A stretch of DNA of 64,000 bases, taken from Saccharum officinarum. Lineage: Eukaryota > Streptophyta > Magnoliopsida > Poales > Poaceae. Of the stretch, positions 37,110 to 49,277 are shown piece by piece (position 1 is the stretch's first letter; each line of letters begins with the position of its first letter). Made by a program: the position numbers and the translations under genes. The notes below the pieces were generated by a model, which did no database searches, had not been told where the DNA came from, and saw only the letters and a program-made list of their open reading frames with translations. The stretch lies in assembly GCA_020631735.1 (NCBI GenBank), contig CM036158.1:78979447-79043446 (forward strand), read 5' to 3'.

Positions 37110-38169
37110 CTCCTGAACTTGACTTGCCCCTCGATCCAACCAGATCTGGGAGGCCGCAGCTGGGAGGGAGGTGACGACTGACGAGACAGGAGGCGCAGGC
37201 GGAAGCGGGGAGGGGCGGCACCTCTGATGGAAGGTTCTAGAAGGCCGGAGGGAGGGCGGGCTAGGTTTTGGAGGAAGGATCGGCGGCAAGACGACGAGAG
37301 GTAAGGGTGCGGTGCGGCCGTGGAAGTCAGGAGGAGAGGGCGGACTCGCACTGGCCTCACCTGCCCGGACCCCAGAGTGGCGTCGTCCACTGGATGCGAT
37401 GCGATGCCCAATCGATCGATCTGGGCCGTCCAATATTTTACTTGCTTATAAATGGCAAGCTTTCGCTCAACTTCTTGCCAACTTCAAAGTTGGTTGGTCC
37501 TAGTTGTAAAAAAAAAAAAGTTGGTTGGTCCTGCACGATTGATGGACGAAGATTGTTGTAAATGGAATAATTTTTGCGTAGGGGTAGTGGTTTTATTAAA
37601 TGAGTGAAATACACTCTATATTCCTAAACTATTCCCTTGTCATATGGATCCATGCTTTTTGAAAGTGATCATCTTAAGTCCTTCAACTTTTTACATGGTT
37701 CATTCCGTTGTTGCCAGTATCCCAATCGCTATTCTAGAATCTTACGATATCATGATCCTGTTAATTCAAAATAATATTGAATTCTGGATCCCAGATTTGG
37801 TAGTATCTTGATTCTATATAAAGGTTCTATATGATTTTGTATAAAATTTCATACTATTTTGATACTATAATTCTATACAATTAATTAATATACATGACTT
37901 CTTATTCATCCGTGAAAAAAATACTTCTTAAAGTTAAACGGTATTGAAAATAATGCCGAGAATTTTGCTTAAATGTAAAAAAAGTCAGTAAATAAATCAA
38001 AATCAATATTATAGGCTTAAATATTCACAAAATATGCACATCTTGTGATTAGTTCAAGTAGTTGCTACTTTCTACCTTTGCTACTAGACTTGGATGGTAG
38101 CGCTTATGCTTTGGCTTGCTTGCTAGTTAGGCACAGTGCTTGTTGTCATCTTGTTATCTAACTAATTTG
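37110..38169. other. Upstream region of the ARF gene
   Basis: The first 300 bp are GC-rich and should include the ARF 5' UTR and promoter; several overlapping open frames there are composition artefacts. From about 37560 the sequence is AT-rich without recognisable features. Confidence 0.5.
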
Positions 38170-38387
38170 GGCCTAGTTTAGATGTTCCTCATCACATCGA
38201 ATCTTTGGACACATGCATGAAATATTAAATATAAATAAAAAAAATAAAACTAATTAAACAGTTTAGACGAAATTCACGAGACGAATCTTTTAAGTCTAAT
38301 TAGTCCATAATTGAACACTAATTGCCAAATAACAACGAAAAGTGCTACAAGAGTATTTTGCAAAATTTTTTGCATCTAAACACAGCC
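38170..38387. mobile_element. MITE copy C
   Basis: 218 bp, from GGCCTAGTTTAGATG to ATCTAAACACAGCC, flanked by TTG (38167-38169 and 38388-38390). Shows the family core AATCTTT, CACGAGACGAATCTTTTAAG. Confidence 0.85.
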
Positions 38388-39724
38388 TTGGCTAGTGTTG
38401 TGCCTTGGTGAAAATTTTAATAGACTATTTACTCCCTCTCCTACTCCCTTCTAGCCATCAACCGGTCCTTTCTATATGTATAGTCCTGATCCCTCGGCTA
38501 CGCACACCACGAGCGCAAGAACATAGCCTCTACGAGATGCTCCAGTGTACGAGCAACCATAGCAAGGTTATTGCGGCTCTCACGAAGCCCTTGTCCATTG
38601 GCTATGTCATCGAGGCGCTCACCACGTCCCCAAGCGGGTCTAGCTAAGCCTCGTTTGAACACGTGACGACATCCAGACCTAGTTCCTATATAGCTACATG
38701 ACACTCTCATCTATGTTTAAGGACCACAATGTGCATTTTAAGAATTTAGAGACCTGAATAACACTTTCAATCAAGTTTAAGGTCCGTCAATGTATTTTAC
38801 CCAACAATTTAGCACATGTTATTTTAGAGGTTTGAACCTCTCGTGAAGCAGTTAGTAAGTTTAAGAACTCGAATAAGTATTTTAGGAGTTGATGGATTTA
38901 GGTGACACTCGCTGTCAAGTTTAAGATCCACTAGTATATTTTACTTACTTATAAATTGCAGTTGCACGCTAACAAACCTAGGCAGATCATCGTCCTCACC
39001 AACCTTAGACCGATCACGGATCACATGCACGCTTTTGCTTTCCTGCTAACCTAACGGTCCTATTTTTGTGGATGTAAACTGCAGTTGCACGCAAACACAA
39101 CGGCCCTGCTTGATTTTTTATGCCGCGGTAGCACTACTGCTGCTAATAAGATCACAAACGTAGCATGTCAGCACAGCTGGCCTAAGCAGTGTCATGTCAC
39201 TTGTACAAATGACGACGACACTACTGCTAGCGTGGTTAAGGTTTATTTTAGCTATAATGTAAGATGTGGAAAAGTTTGTGAAAAAAATAGTTGTAAGCTA
39301 TGTATGTGAAAAAAAAAACTACAATTTGTTCAGTTAAAATAACTATGAAATCTACCCCTCTGTTTACCTTGAAACAACTATGAAACATCTTTCTATTTCT
39401 ACAAATTAAAAAAACAAGAAAGCATAGAGCCGAAATCAAAGATCTAAAATGCTATGAAATTAGCGGCTTCTGAAGAAGCAGCTTTTGATTTCATCCATTT
39501 GATTGGCGTTCTATTTTTAGCGACAAAAGCACTTTACAGAAGCTGAACTAAACGCAATCTAATAACAGGTTGATATGAAAGAAATGTTAACTGGGGAGCA
39601 TCCATGTTTCTGCTAGTGTAGGTGTATAGTGTAGTGTATCCTACTCGACCATATCATTCACTCACTGTCTCGTTCACTGTGTAGTAAGCTGATCAAGCTG
39701 CACTCGATCGATGTGCCCAATTAA
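38388..39724. other. Intergenic, no gene seen
   Basis: AT-rich sequence between MITE copy C and the NPF stop codon. Short open frames (for example near 38405-38647) have no recognisable domain. The last 100-150 bp probably include the NPF 3' UTR. Confidence 0.5.
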
Positions 39725-41634
39725 TCATTCGTCGCTGCTGCTGGAACGCATCGGGTCCACGGCGGCGGCGACCTGCTTGGGCGTGTACCGGGCGGCGAGC
39801 ACCATGTAGAGCAGCAGGTTGGCGACGCTGATGATGGTCCAGAGCCAGAAGTAGTAGTCCAGGTGGCCGGCGTTGAGGTCCGGCGCCAGCCACCCGGGTC
39901 GCTTCGTCACGGCCGCCACCAGCGTCACCACCAGCGAGTTGACGTAGAACCCCAGCGACAGCGCCAGGAAGGAGAAGGCCGAGCAGATGCTGCGCATCGC
40001 GGCGGGGGCCTCCCCGTAGAAGAACTCCAGCTGCGCGATCCCGCAGAAGACGTCGGAGCCCGCCACCAGCACGAACTGCGGCACCTGCCACGCGATGCTC
40101 ATCGGCCCGCTCCCGCCGTGGATGGCGCGGAGCCGGCGCCTCTCGACGAGCGCGGCCGTCCCCAGGGCTAGCACCACCAGGAACCGCCCCACGCCCATGC
40201 GCTGCAGCTGCGTCAGCCCGCCGGGGCGCCCCGTCAGCCGCCGCGCCGCCGGGATGATGGCGGCGTCGTGGAGCACCACCCACAGGAGCATGAACACCAC
40301 CTCCACGGACACCAGCGACGCCACGGGCACCTTGAACCGCCCGCCCAGCCGCGTGTCCATGGCCATCCCCTGCTGGATGAAGGTGGTGGTCATCTGCCCC
40401 AGCGACGCCGCGTACAGCACGCACGTCACCCAGATGGGCAGCATCCGCACCAGGATCTTCACGCCCTCCACCTCGCTCACCGTGCACAGAGACCATTCGC
40501 CCTCCTGCGCCTTGTCGTCGACCGCGGCAGCCTTGTCAAGGCACCGCAGACCCTTGGTGCGCGACAGCCGCTGCTGCTCGCCGTCGTCTTCGTGCAGCAG
40601 CACCGCGGCGCCGTCGTCCCTTTCCATACTGACGTTGCGCTTCCTGAAGGCAGCGACGAGCACCCTGATGATGTCCTTGAGCGGGCTGCCCGTAGGCATC
40701 TGCACCCTGTAGCAGGGCGTGCCCGCCACGAAGGCGAGCGCGGCCACGAAGAAGCAGGCCGTGCCGATGCCGAAGCCGAGCGCCCACGACACGTTCTGCT
40801 CCAGCCACGACACGAGCGTGCCGGCGACGAAGATGCCCAGGTTGATGGCGGCGAAGAACCAGCTGAAGAAGGCCTGCTTCCGTTCCGGCCGGTCGGCGTC
40901 GTCGTACTGCTCGGCCCCGAAGGGGAGCAGCGCGGACTTGACCCCTCCCGTGCCGACGGAGGTGAGGTAGAGCGCGGCGAAGAAGACGGAGAACTGTGTC
41001 TTGGTCGCCGGCGCGCACGACATCCCCATCTGGCACGCCGTGGCGGGCCGCAGCGACGGGATCGCGGCGGACACGGTGAGGAGCACCAGGCCCTGCCATT
41101 CGGCAACAATTGGTTGCATTCAGACATTCAGTATTTCAGTGACTCAGTGAGTGAGCGTCAGTCAGGCAGGCATTCCTGAATCGCACAATAAATTACTTGT
41201 ACCCACTCACCACAAGGTAGAAGACGATGGAGGCGAGGATGGTCCTGTACTTGCCCCAGTAGCTGTCGGCGAGCAAGGCGCCGATGACGGGGACGATGAA
41301 GGTGGTGCCGTTCCAGGTGTCGACGTGGGCGGCGTTGAAGGCGGTGCTCCCGTGCAGCACCGTGGCCAGGTACACCACCAGGTTGAGCGCCACGCCCGAG
41401 AAGGCGATGCTCTCCAGCAGCTCGAAGACTGGACGGGAAAAGTCACCAACAGCTCCCCTCCGGAACGGAAGGCCATGGATCGGGATCAGATTCCTTACCT
41501 AGGACGATTACCGGGCCCTTCCAGGTGAAGCGCTGCCTCGCCGCCCCCGACGCGTCGCCGCCGGATTCCATGGACGAAACCGCCTCCTGCTGCCTGTGGC
41601 GGCCATTGGAGCCGGCAGGGGGAGGGGGAGACAT
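39725..41634 (-). CDS. NRT1/PTR family (NPF8-like) transporter, copy 1
   Basis: A 12-helix POT/PTR membrane transporter; NPF8 members mainly carry di- and tripeptides with protons. Three exons: 41634-41499, 41428-41211, 41092-39725; 1,722 nt, 573 aa, the usual NPF size. PTR signatures: GALLADSYWGKYRT, SVGTGGVKSALLPFGAEQYDD, the long charged loop at about residues 270-340, and FFYGEAPAAMRS. The first-helix motif reads FELLESIAFSG, with Ser where the ExxE[K/R] motif has a basic residue. Very GC-rich; a 303-codon antisense frame is a shadow. Close paralogue of the gene at 44690-47879 but with two introns fewer. Substrate not determinable. Confidence 0.92.
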
Positions 41635-44600
41635 GCCGCTCTGCGGGGACAGGAACGAGAAGGAGAACGATTGTCTCAGGCTGGCTCTGCTCCTAGTAGA
41701 AACTTATAAAACGAGATGCAATGCCGGCCACAGACGCGACACGCACGCCGTGCGGTGCGTCATCGTCGCCGTCTCGATCGCTCCCTCCTTATTCGCATTG
41801 CCTCGCGTGATCTCATCTCATCTCATCAGGGCCGGAGCAGAGTGAGAGACAGCGCGCGCGCGCGCAAGACGAGAAGGGAAGGAAGGAGAAAACCAGGCGG
41901 AAAAAAGGACGTCGAAATTGGAAGCCTGTCAGCCAGCGGCGGCGGCGGCGCCGGCGGTTGCAACATTTGGCTAGGATCTCTCTTCTCACTCGCCCACTCT
42001 CGTCTCATCTCATCTGCCAACCACCCTCCAGCTAGGAGCGCAGATGGATCCAACCAGGCGTGCATGCAAGGACTGGTGGCAATAATCAAGGCAACAAATT
42101 AACCAACCAAGGCAACTAGTAACTGGATTGATGGGTGGCCATCAAATTGCCAGCCAGAGTAGTACAGCGAGGAGGAGGAAGAGAATGGTATTCGCATCAG
42201 TCAGTAGAGTACCTGCTTCTCCGGAAGCAGGGGGCCGACTCCTGTCTCGGCCGCACCCGCACCCACACGGCTCCTCCTGCCGCCACCGCTACCGCCGCCC
42301 ATGGGACTGAAACGGTAGTTGTGGGAGCCCGGCAACCCCAGCACCAGCACCAGCACACGCGGCAGAAGGATGCGGCGCGACCTCACTTATCCCTCTCCTC
42401 GGCTATCCTATCCCTTACAAGTGACTCAACGGGAGGGGGGCAACATAGCTAGCTCATCAGCTGAAAGAAAGGCGAAAAAGAAGAATATGAACAAGTGACC
42501 ATCCATCTATCGATCGATCGGTCCATCTCCTCCTTTGCAAGCAGAGTACGTGGCTAGGTACAGCGCAAGTGCGCAACCAACGGCAGTTGAGGCTCGTGCG
42601 GTCGTGGCCTCTCAAAACAAGTTACAAGTGTGTCTATATCTACGGGAAGGAAATGAAAATGATATCATCTGACAGCAGAAAGTCCGCGCTTTCACAGGCC
42701 ATCCGCACTCATGGACCTCTATATTCATCCCCTATACGTCCTAGTCAGCAAGATTCTCTCCTCTATACTCAATTCTCCCGTACTCATCCATCCTCTATAT
42801 CATCCTATATCCACTCTATTCACTGTGGGATCCACTTGTCACTTTATCTAAATATATTCATGTGTGATCTAGTTTTGAAGGATTTATTGAGACGAATTTA
42901 ATGGTGCAATCGAAATTTAATTTGAATTTTTGGTTTGTGAGTTATAACATTTTTTTCCTTTGTTTAGCTAGTGGGGCCGCCACTGCCCACTATAGAGTAA
43001 GTACTGTACCACTCTAAATATAGAGTAAGAGAAAAGATAGAGTATCGTTTTATAGTACCAGTGCAGCAGTTTTTACTATATATCCATACTCTAAAACTTT
43101 AGAGTATTCCTTTAGAGTACCCACTGCGGGTAGTCTTAGTTCCTTTGAATATCACTGTCACCGGGGAAGGCAGGTAGGCACACAAAAGTACAGAAAACAT
43201 TCAAGGCCTTGTTTAGATCAAGGCTAAAGTTGAAATTTTTTCAATCTCTCTCTATCACATTGAATTTTTAGACGTATGCATGGAGTACTAAATGTAGGTA
43301 AAAGAAATAACTAATTGCACAGTTTGTCTGTAATTTACGAGACGAAACTTTTGAGCCTAATTAGTCTATGATTAGATACTAATTACTAAATACAAACGAA
43401 AGTGCCACAGTAGTCCAGATTCGAAAAAAAACTAGCCATCTAATCTCTCCCGTCAGCAGCTCGCAGAATAAAACCATCATCTGAAAAACCGGCTGGGCTG
43501 GCACTGGCAGCTGGCAAAATAAGCAGCCAGAACGACCTCACGTTGTCAGTCACATGTCCAGTTGCTGTTGCTTAGCGAAACCATCTTGTCACTTCCGGCG
43601 AAAACAGCTGCTGCCTGCCCTACTATTGCTCGATCCCTTCTCAAAAAGGGATTAAAGAAAGATCCGAGTCTGGCGCTGATCGGCTGATCGTTTCTGTGGC
43701 TATCATTCATGCTAACGCTGATTTACTATAAGGGAAAAACACTCATGAATGGTTGGCGCTGTGCGGTCTCAAGTCTCCACCAGTGTTGCTTAAACAAATC
43801 CGAGTGTGGGGTATCAAGGCCTGCAAATGCTGGTGACAGCCAGGCACATCACGTGACTTAATTGAACTCGTGAATATGTACAGTGCACACAATAAGTTTA
43901 TCTATCATTTTGTTCGCTTGAGTTACTTTTCAATCATGAAACAATGTTTTTCTCTCACAACATTTCAGCATAAGTATCAGCATAAACCAAATTTTAGCAT
44001 TAGCAAATAGGATGTATAAAAACACCATTACAACCAGCCATCCACTGTGCCGTGGCGGCCACCAAGTCAATGCTGACCACAGAGCTGTGTGCAGCTGCTC
44101 AGGTCAACTGGAATCCAACTTGCCTCGGGCGCGCATGGTGTTTGCGCAAAACAAAGGCCCAGTCAGCTGCAAGCCTGCAGCTTGTGCACAAACAATGCCT
44201 AAGCTCTTTCGGTGAAGATGAAGCAACAGCAGGGAAAAAAAACACTTGCCCAAAAAAAGTTCAGCTCATTGAACTAATGAAAAGATAGATGAACGGAACA
44301 CCACGAGCTGAGCTGCACAAGCAAAGCAACAAATAAAGTAATGCTCCCTCCTTTTCTATCAGTCAGGGGGACATGAGATCTCAATCTCAACTGCCCAGTT
44401 CCATCAAATTAAACAAGGAAGTTGCAAAGTTACATCAGGCAAAGAAACACCCAATCACCTGGTACCAACACGACATCCCAATCTGCATATTATACAAATT
44501 CTCTTCCTTTTTCCATGAAAAATATTTATACAAATCGTAAGACAAAACAGTGCGATGAATCATCCTAGTAGGCTAGTGCAGAGGACCATGCATTCAAATG

Positions 44601-44689
44601 AACAGCAAAAGTCTCGGTTCCGGAGTAGTGTACATTGCAAAATACAGTAGGATACACGCAGTAATTGATCATACAGAGAGTCTGGAACC
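41635..44689. other. Intergenic between the two NPF genes
   Basis: Includes the copy 1 promoter side with a (GC)n run near 41851-41866 and CTCATCT repeats near 42001-42017. MITE copy D is at 43205-43440. A possible further MITE lies at about 42690-43135, with ends resembling CCATCCGCACT and ACCCGCAGTGGG. 43908-44010 is a piece of another MITE family. The right end holds the 3' UTR of copy 2. No gene seen. Confidence 0.5.
43205..43440. mobile_element. MITE copy D, right end degenerate
   Basis: Begins GGCCTTGTTTAGATC and has the family core (GAATTTTTAGACG, CGAGACGAAACTTTTGAGCC). The right end has lost the canonical CTAAACAAGGCC, so the border is approximate. Confidence 0.7.
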
Positions 44690-47600
44690 TTACTGATTGA
44701 CAACCTTCTTCACCGTATAACGCCTTGCAAATGCCGTGTACACAACATAGTTCACCACACTGATCCCTGTCCACAACCAGAAGTAGTAGTCCAGGTGGCC
44801 GTCGTTGAGGTCAGCGGGGAGCCAGCCCTTGCCGCCCCAGGCTGTGGTCACAGCTGCCACCAATGAGACCACCAGCGTGTTCACGTAGTATGCCAGCGAC
44901 ATGGCCAGGAACTGGAACGCCGAGCACAGGCTGCGCATCGACGCAGGCGCCTCCGCGTAGAAGAACTCCAGCTGTGCGATGCCACAGAACACGTCGGAGA
45001 AGGCCAGGATCACAAACTGTGGGAGCTGCCACCCAATGCTCAGGTTATGCCCGGCCTTCACGCTGCGCAGTCTCCAAGTCTCCACCAGTGCTGCTGCTGC
45101 CAGAGATGGGATCGCCAGCAACCGCCCGACGCCCATCCGCTGCAGCAGCGTCAGTCCCATCGGGTTCCCGGTGTACCTCCTGGCTATCGGGATGACGATG
45201 CTGTCCTGGAACACAACCCAGACAAGCATGAAGATCACCTCGGCAGAGTTCATAGAGGCAGCGGGCACGGAGAAGGATCCGATCTTAGTGTTCATCGCGT
45301 TCCCCTGCTGAACGAAAGTAGTAGCAGTCTGGCTCATTGCAGCCGAATAGAAGACACAGGTGAACCATATTGGAAGCATCCGGATCAGAATCTTCACTTC
45401 CTCCACCTGGGTTACTGTACATAGTAGCCATGTGCGATGTCCGTCCTTCGTCTCTTGGTCCTCTACAACCACAGCAGCCTTATCTAAGCACCTGAATGGA
45501 TGAGTTCAGATATGTTTAGCACAATTCCAAACAAAGGATTACAGAAAGTACATCAATCAATTGACAAAAAAGAGTCCATAACATGGCGCTAAACAAAATC
45601 TTATCTTATAGAGGAAAATGCCTTAATTGATCAAGAAAATATGTGGTTCTAGGATGAGAAACGAATAGGCCTTATCTAACTGAAGATGACAAAAAATATG
45701 TCCATCATAGTTAGGAGAGAGTTTTTAATATGACAAAGAAATGTCCACCACAGTTAGGACAGACATTAATTCAATCCCATATGCAAACAGGGCTACATTG
45801 TGTCATTAATTGAGTTGCCTGGGTATTATCTTTCTCCAAGAGCCCCATCTATATAAGAATTCATCATCTTTTCAGAACATATAACAGTTGTATCAGCTAC
45901 CTTTCTTCACATGATTTTGAAGCTATTTCCAGTACAGTGAAGCAAACTTTTGAGATCCAGAAAAGTCTTTTGTTCTCTACTCAAGGTACATTCAAGAGTT
46001 GATTAAAAAAAAGATGAGTAGCATGAGTACCCCCCCCCCCAAAAAAAGACCCAGTTATTCCAAACATAACAGTTCATAAGCTACCTTTTGTTCATGGGAT
46101 TTCAAAGCTATATGCGGTATAGGTGTAAACTTTCAGGTCTTGGGTCCAGATCTAGAATGGTCATTTTATTGCTCAAACCACATAGTTCAGAGGTGCATTT
46201 CAGAGTTGTCTTTTCCTTTTTTTTTTTTGGCCAAGACATGCTTTCTTTCATCATACAAGGTTTCAATCCTGCATAATTGCAGGTTCTGGTGAGCAGTAGC
46301 GAGATCAGACCCTGTCTATCTTTCTAATGCCTCTTTACTCTTTGTAAGGTAATGAAGCAATCAAACTAAAGTGTAAATTGAAGTTAACTTTCCCTTTATG
46401 CTAGCAATCAAACTAAAGTGTATAGTGATAGATATACCTGAATTCGTCAGTGTGTTCTAATTTGTTTGGCACTATGCTGCTTGATTCAGCATCATCCCCT
46501 TCAAATAACAGTGTGCTATCAGCAGGAAGCGCCACTCTTCTCTTCTTAAAAGAGGCAACAAACACCATTACTATACTCTTGAGTGGGCTCCCAGTTGGAA
46601 GTTGAACCCTGTAAAACGGTGTTCCAACCAAAAAGGCAACTGCGGCGATAACAAGGCATATCGAGGAGATGCCAAATCCAAGAGACCAAGAAACATTCTG
46701 CTGTATCCAGACAAGAACAGTGCCGGAGATGAACACTCCGAGGTTGATAGCCATGAAGAACCAACTGAAGAAAAATTGTTTGCTTTTACTCTCTTCCAGG
46801 TTTGCATCATTGTATTGATCCGCTCCGAGGGGAAGTAAAGCTGACTTGACGCCCCCCGTACCAATGGAAATGAGGTACAATGAACCAAAGAGCACAAAAT
46901 ACTGAAACCCTGTTGCAGGAGGGCAAGAACCGCCTTCACATGAGGCAGGCCGTAGGGATGGTATGAGAGCAGAGGCAGTAATTATGAGCAAGCCCTATTT
47001 GCAGACAATTGTTATGAACATAAGAAGGGGCACATAGCGGAAGAGGATTAGTACTGTATGAAGATGGTGCCTGCACTTACAACGACGTAGAATATTATAG
47101 AAATAGCTGCGGTCTTATACTTTCCCCAGTATGTATCAGCAAGAAAGGCTCCAAGGACCGGCGTAAGAAACGTGGCACCATTCCACGCATCAACGGTTGC
47201 AGCATTGGAGGCAGTGGTTCCATGGAGGACGGTTCCAAGATACACGACCAAGTTGAGTGCTATACCAGAGTAAGCAATGCTCTCCAAGAATTCGAAGCCT
47301 GGGATCACGAAGCAGCACGAGCGGTTAGACAAACCGCTTGGTAGATAATATTTACGATAGTGAACTGAACATAATGCAAGGACATGACAGGCATGTGAGT
47401 ACACTGCTTAGTGCTTAACATATGGTTGTGTTAAGATGAGATGAGACATACCCAAAATAATGGCTGGGGCCTTCCAGCTGAAGGGCTTGTTATAGTGCTG
47501 ATTCGCTGAGGAAACCTGCAGGGAGAGTAAAGAAATCACCATGTTACGGGACTGAAACGAAGAAACAAAGCATGTAGAGTATTGGTGAAAGAAAACAACA

Positions 47601-47879
47601 AGTCGTGTTTGTTTTTTTCCTTCTTTCTTTCTGAACCATTGAAGCATACATAAGATCCAATGCATTCGGAGTTTCGGACACTACAAATTAAGCCGTGGTA
47701 GGTGAACAAATACATGTACTCCAGTGAAGCAGCAGTAGAACTGTAGCAAGGATGAATCGGACCGGGAGACGCGAACAAGGAGGAGGGCGGAGGGGATTGG
47801 GGCATTCGGTTACCGGCGTCTGGCTGGGAAGGTGATGCGGCAGCAGGGGAGACCGGGTATCTCCAGTCTCCGCATCCAT
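44690..47879 (-). CDS. NRT1/PTR family (NPF8-like) transporter, copy 2
   Basis: Five exons: 47879-47814, 47515-47452, 47298-47081, 46994-46438, 45491-44690; 1,707 nt, 568 aa, all GT-AG. Sequence and exon phases show it is a tandem paralogue of the gene at 39725-41634. Signatures: FSWKAPAII, GFEFLESIAYSG in helix 1 (again ExxES), GAFLADTYWGKYKT, SIGTGGVKSALLPLGADQYND, FFYAEAPASMRS, and C-terminal ARRYTVKKVVNQ. It has ordinary codon usage, unlike the GC-rich copy 1. It probably keeps the ancestral five-exon structure. Peptide transport is the likely role. Confidence 0.93.
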
Positions 47880-48403
47880 CGGGGCGGCCTGAGCGAGCTA
47901 CCTCCTCTTCTCCTCTTCTTCCACGGAGAAGGGAGGTTGCTACTCCAGGTGTAGGTCCAACTGTCCAAGCAAGGGCAGAAGAAGGGAAGGAGGCCAAGCA
48001 CGTATGGAGGATGGAGCCTCAACTATAATTAATAATTGGCCTCGCCGAGCACGAGCTTGACCTCCAGCACTCTAGTTCTTCCACCGAGCCCGATCAGTCG
48101 ATTGCCCGCGGGGGGTGAATCGGAAGACGAATTAGTCGTCCGCCTCACCCACCCCCACCCCTGTGGCAGAGGAGGAACAGGCACTGCAGGCGGGGGCTGA
48201 CGGCTGAGAGGCTGACAAAAAGGAACATCGCACCCCCGCCGGCTGGCCTCTCAATCTCTCGTTCCGTCGTCGTCTTCCCCACGTCGGTGTCCCCCAACAG
48301 CTTGCTCTACCATCAATTCGCGGCTTCCCCCGTCACTGCTGACACGACATATTGGCATGATGCAACGACGAAGGAGCTCTTCAGACCACAAACCACATAC
48401 CTA
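47880..48403. other. Upstream region of NPF copy 2
   Basis: GC-rich probable 5' UTR and promoter on the minus strand, followed by non-coding sequence up to the CTA before MITE copy E. No other gene seen. Confidence 0.5.
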
Positions 48404-48645
48404 GAGGCTGTTTAGTTGGCAAAATTTTCGACAAAACGCTACTGTAGCAGTTTCATTGTTATTTGGCAAATATTGTCCAATCATAGTCTAATTAGGCTTA
48501 AAAGATTTGTCTCGTCCATTTTGTCTAAACTGTGTAATTAGTTTTATTTTTTATCTATATTTAATGCTTCATGCATGCGTTCATAGATTCGATGTGACGG
48601 GGAATCTGAAAATTTTGGCAAAATTTTTGGCATCTAAACGGTGCC
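48404..48645. mobile_element. MITE copy E, first of three in a row
   Basis: 242 bp from GAGGCTGTTTAGTTGG to ATCTAAACGGTGCC. CTA on both sides (48401-48403 and 48646-48648). Opposite orientation to copies F and G. Confidence 0.85.
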
Positions 48646-48648
48646 CTA

Positions 48649-48885
48649 GGCCCTTTTTAGTTTCAAAAAATTTTGCAAAATTTTTCAGATTCCCCATCAC
48701 ATCGAATCTTTGGACACATGAAGCATTAAATATAAATAAAAAATAAAACTAATTACACAGTTTAGACGAAATGAACGAGACGAATCTTTTAAGCCTAATT
48801 AGACCATGATTGGACAATATTTACCAAGTAACAACGAAACGCTACAGTGCCCATTTTGCAAAAAATTTTGCATCTAAACCGGGCC
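48649..48885. mobile_element. MITE copy F, second of three in a row
   Basis: 237 bp from GGCCCTTTTTAGTTTC to ATCTAAACCGGGCC. It shares its left CTA with copy E and its right CTA (48886-48888) with copy G; no other bases separate the three. Confidence 0.85.
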
Positions 48886-48888
48886 CTA

Positions 48889-49138
48889 GGGCCAGTTTAG
48901 TTCCCAGAAAATTTTGCAAAATTTTTCAGATTTTCTGTCACATCGAATCTTTGGACCATGCATGAAGCATTAAATATAGATAAAAAATAAAATTAATTAT
49001 ACAGTTTAAACAAAATAGACGAGATGAATCTTTTAAGCCTAATTAGACCATGATTGAACAATATTTGTCAAATAACAACGAAAAGAGCTACAGTGCTATT
49101 TTGCAAAAAATAATAATAATAATATCTAAACCGCCCCC
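48889..49138. mobile_element. MITE copy G, third of three in a row
   Basis: 250 bp from GGGCCAGTTTAGTTCC to ATCTAAACCGCCCC, then CTA (49139-49141). A short (TAA)n expansion near its right end explains its length. Confidence 0.85.
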
Positions 49139-49151
49139 TAACCGACTGCGG

Positions 49152-49277
49152 AGCCGTTCGGCTGGAATTATAAGCCGGCTGAAAAACACTGTTGGCTGAT
49201 TTTTTGTGAGAGAAAAATACTGTTCCGACTGAAAAAACAAGCTGAATAAGACGAATTATAAGTCAGATGAACAGGGC
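49152..49277. mobile_element. Short hAT-like MITE
   Basis: The ends are imperfect inverted repeats (CCGTTCGGCTGGAATTATAA and, reversed, CCTGTTCATCTGACTTATAA). CTGCGG occurs at both flanks. Related pieces lie near 32405-32620 and 43908-44010. Borders approximate. Confidence 0.5.

Noticed and set aside
40268..41179. 303-codon open frame antisense to NPF copy 1
   Set aside because: His/Gly/Arg-rich composition shadow of a very GC-rich coding exon; the minus strand has clear PTR-family motifs and splice sites.
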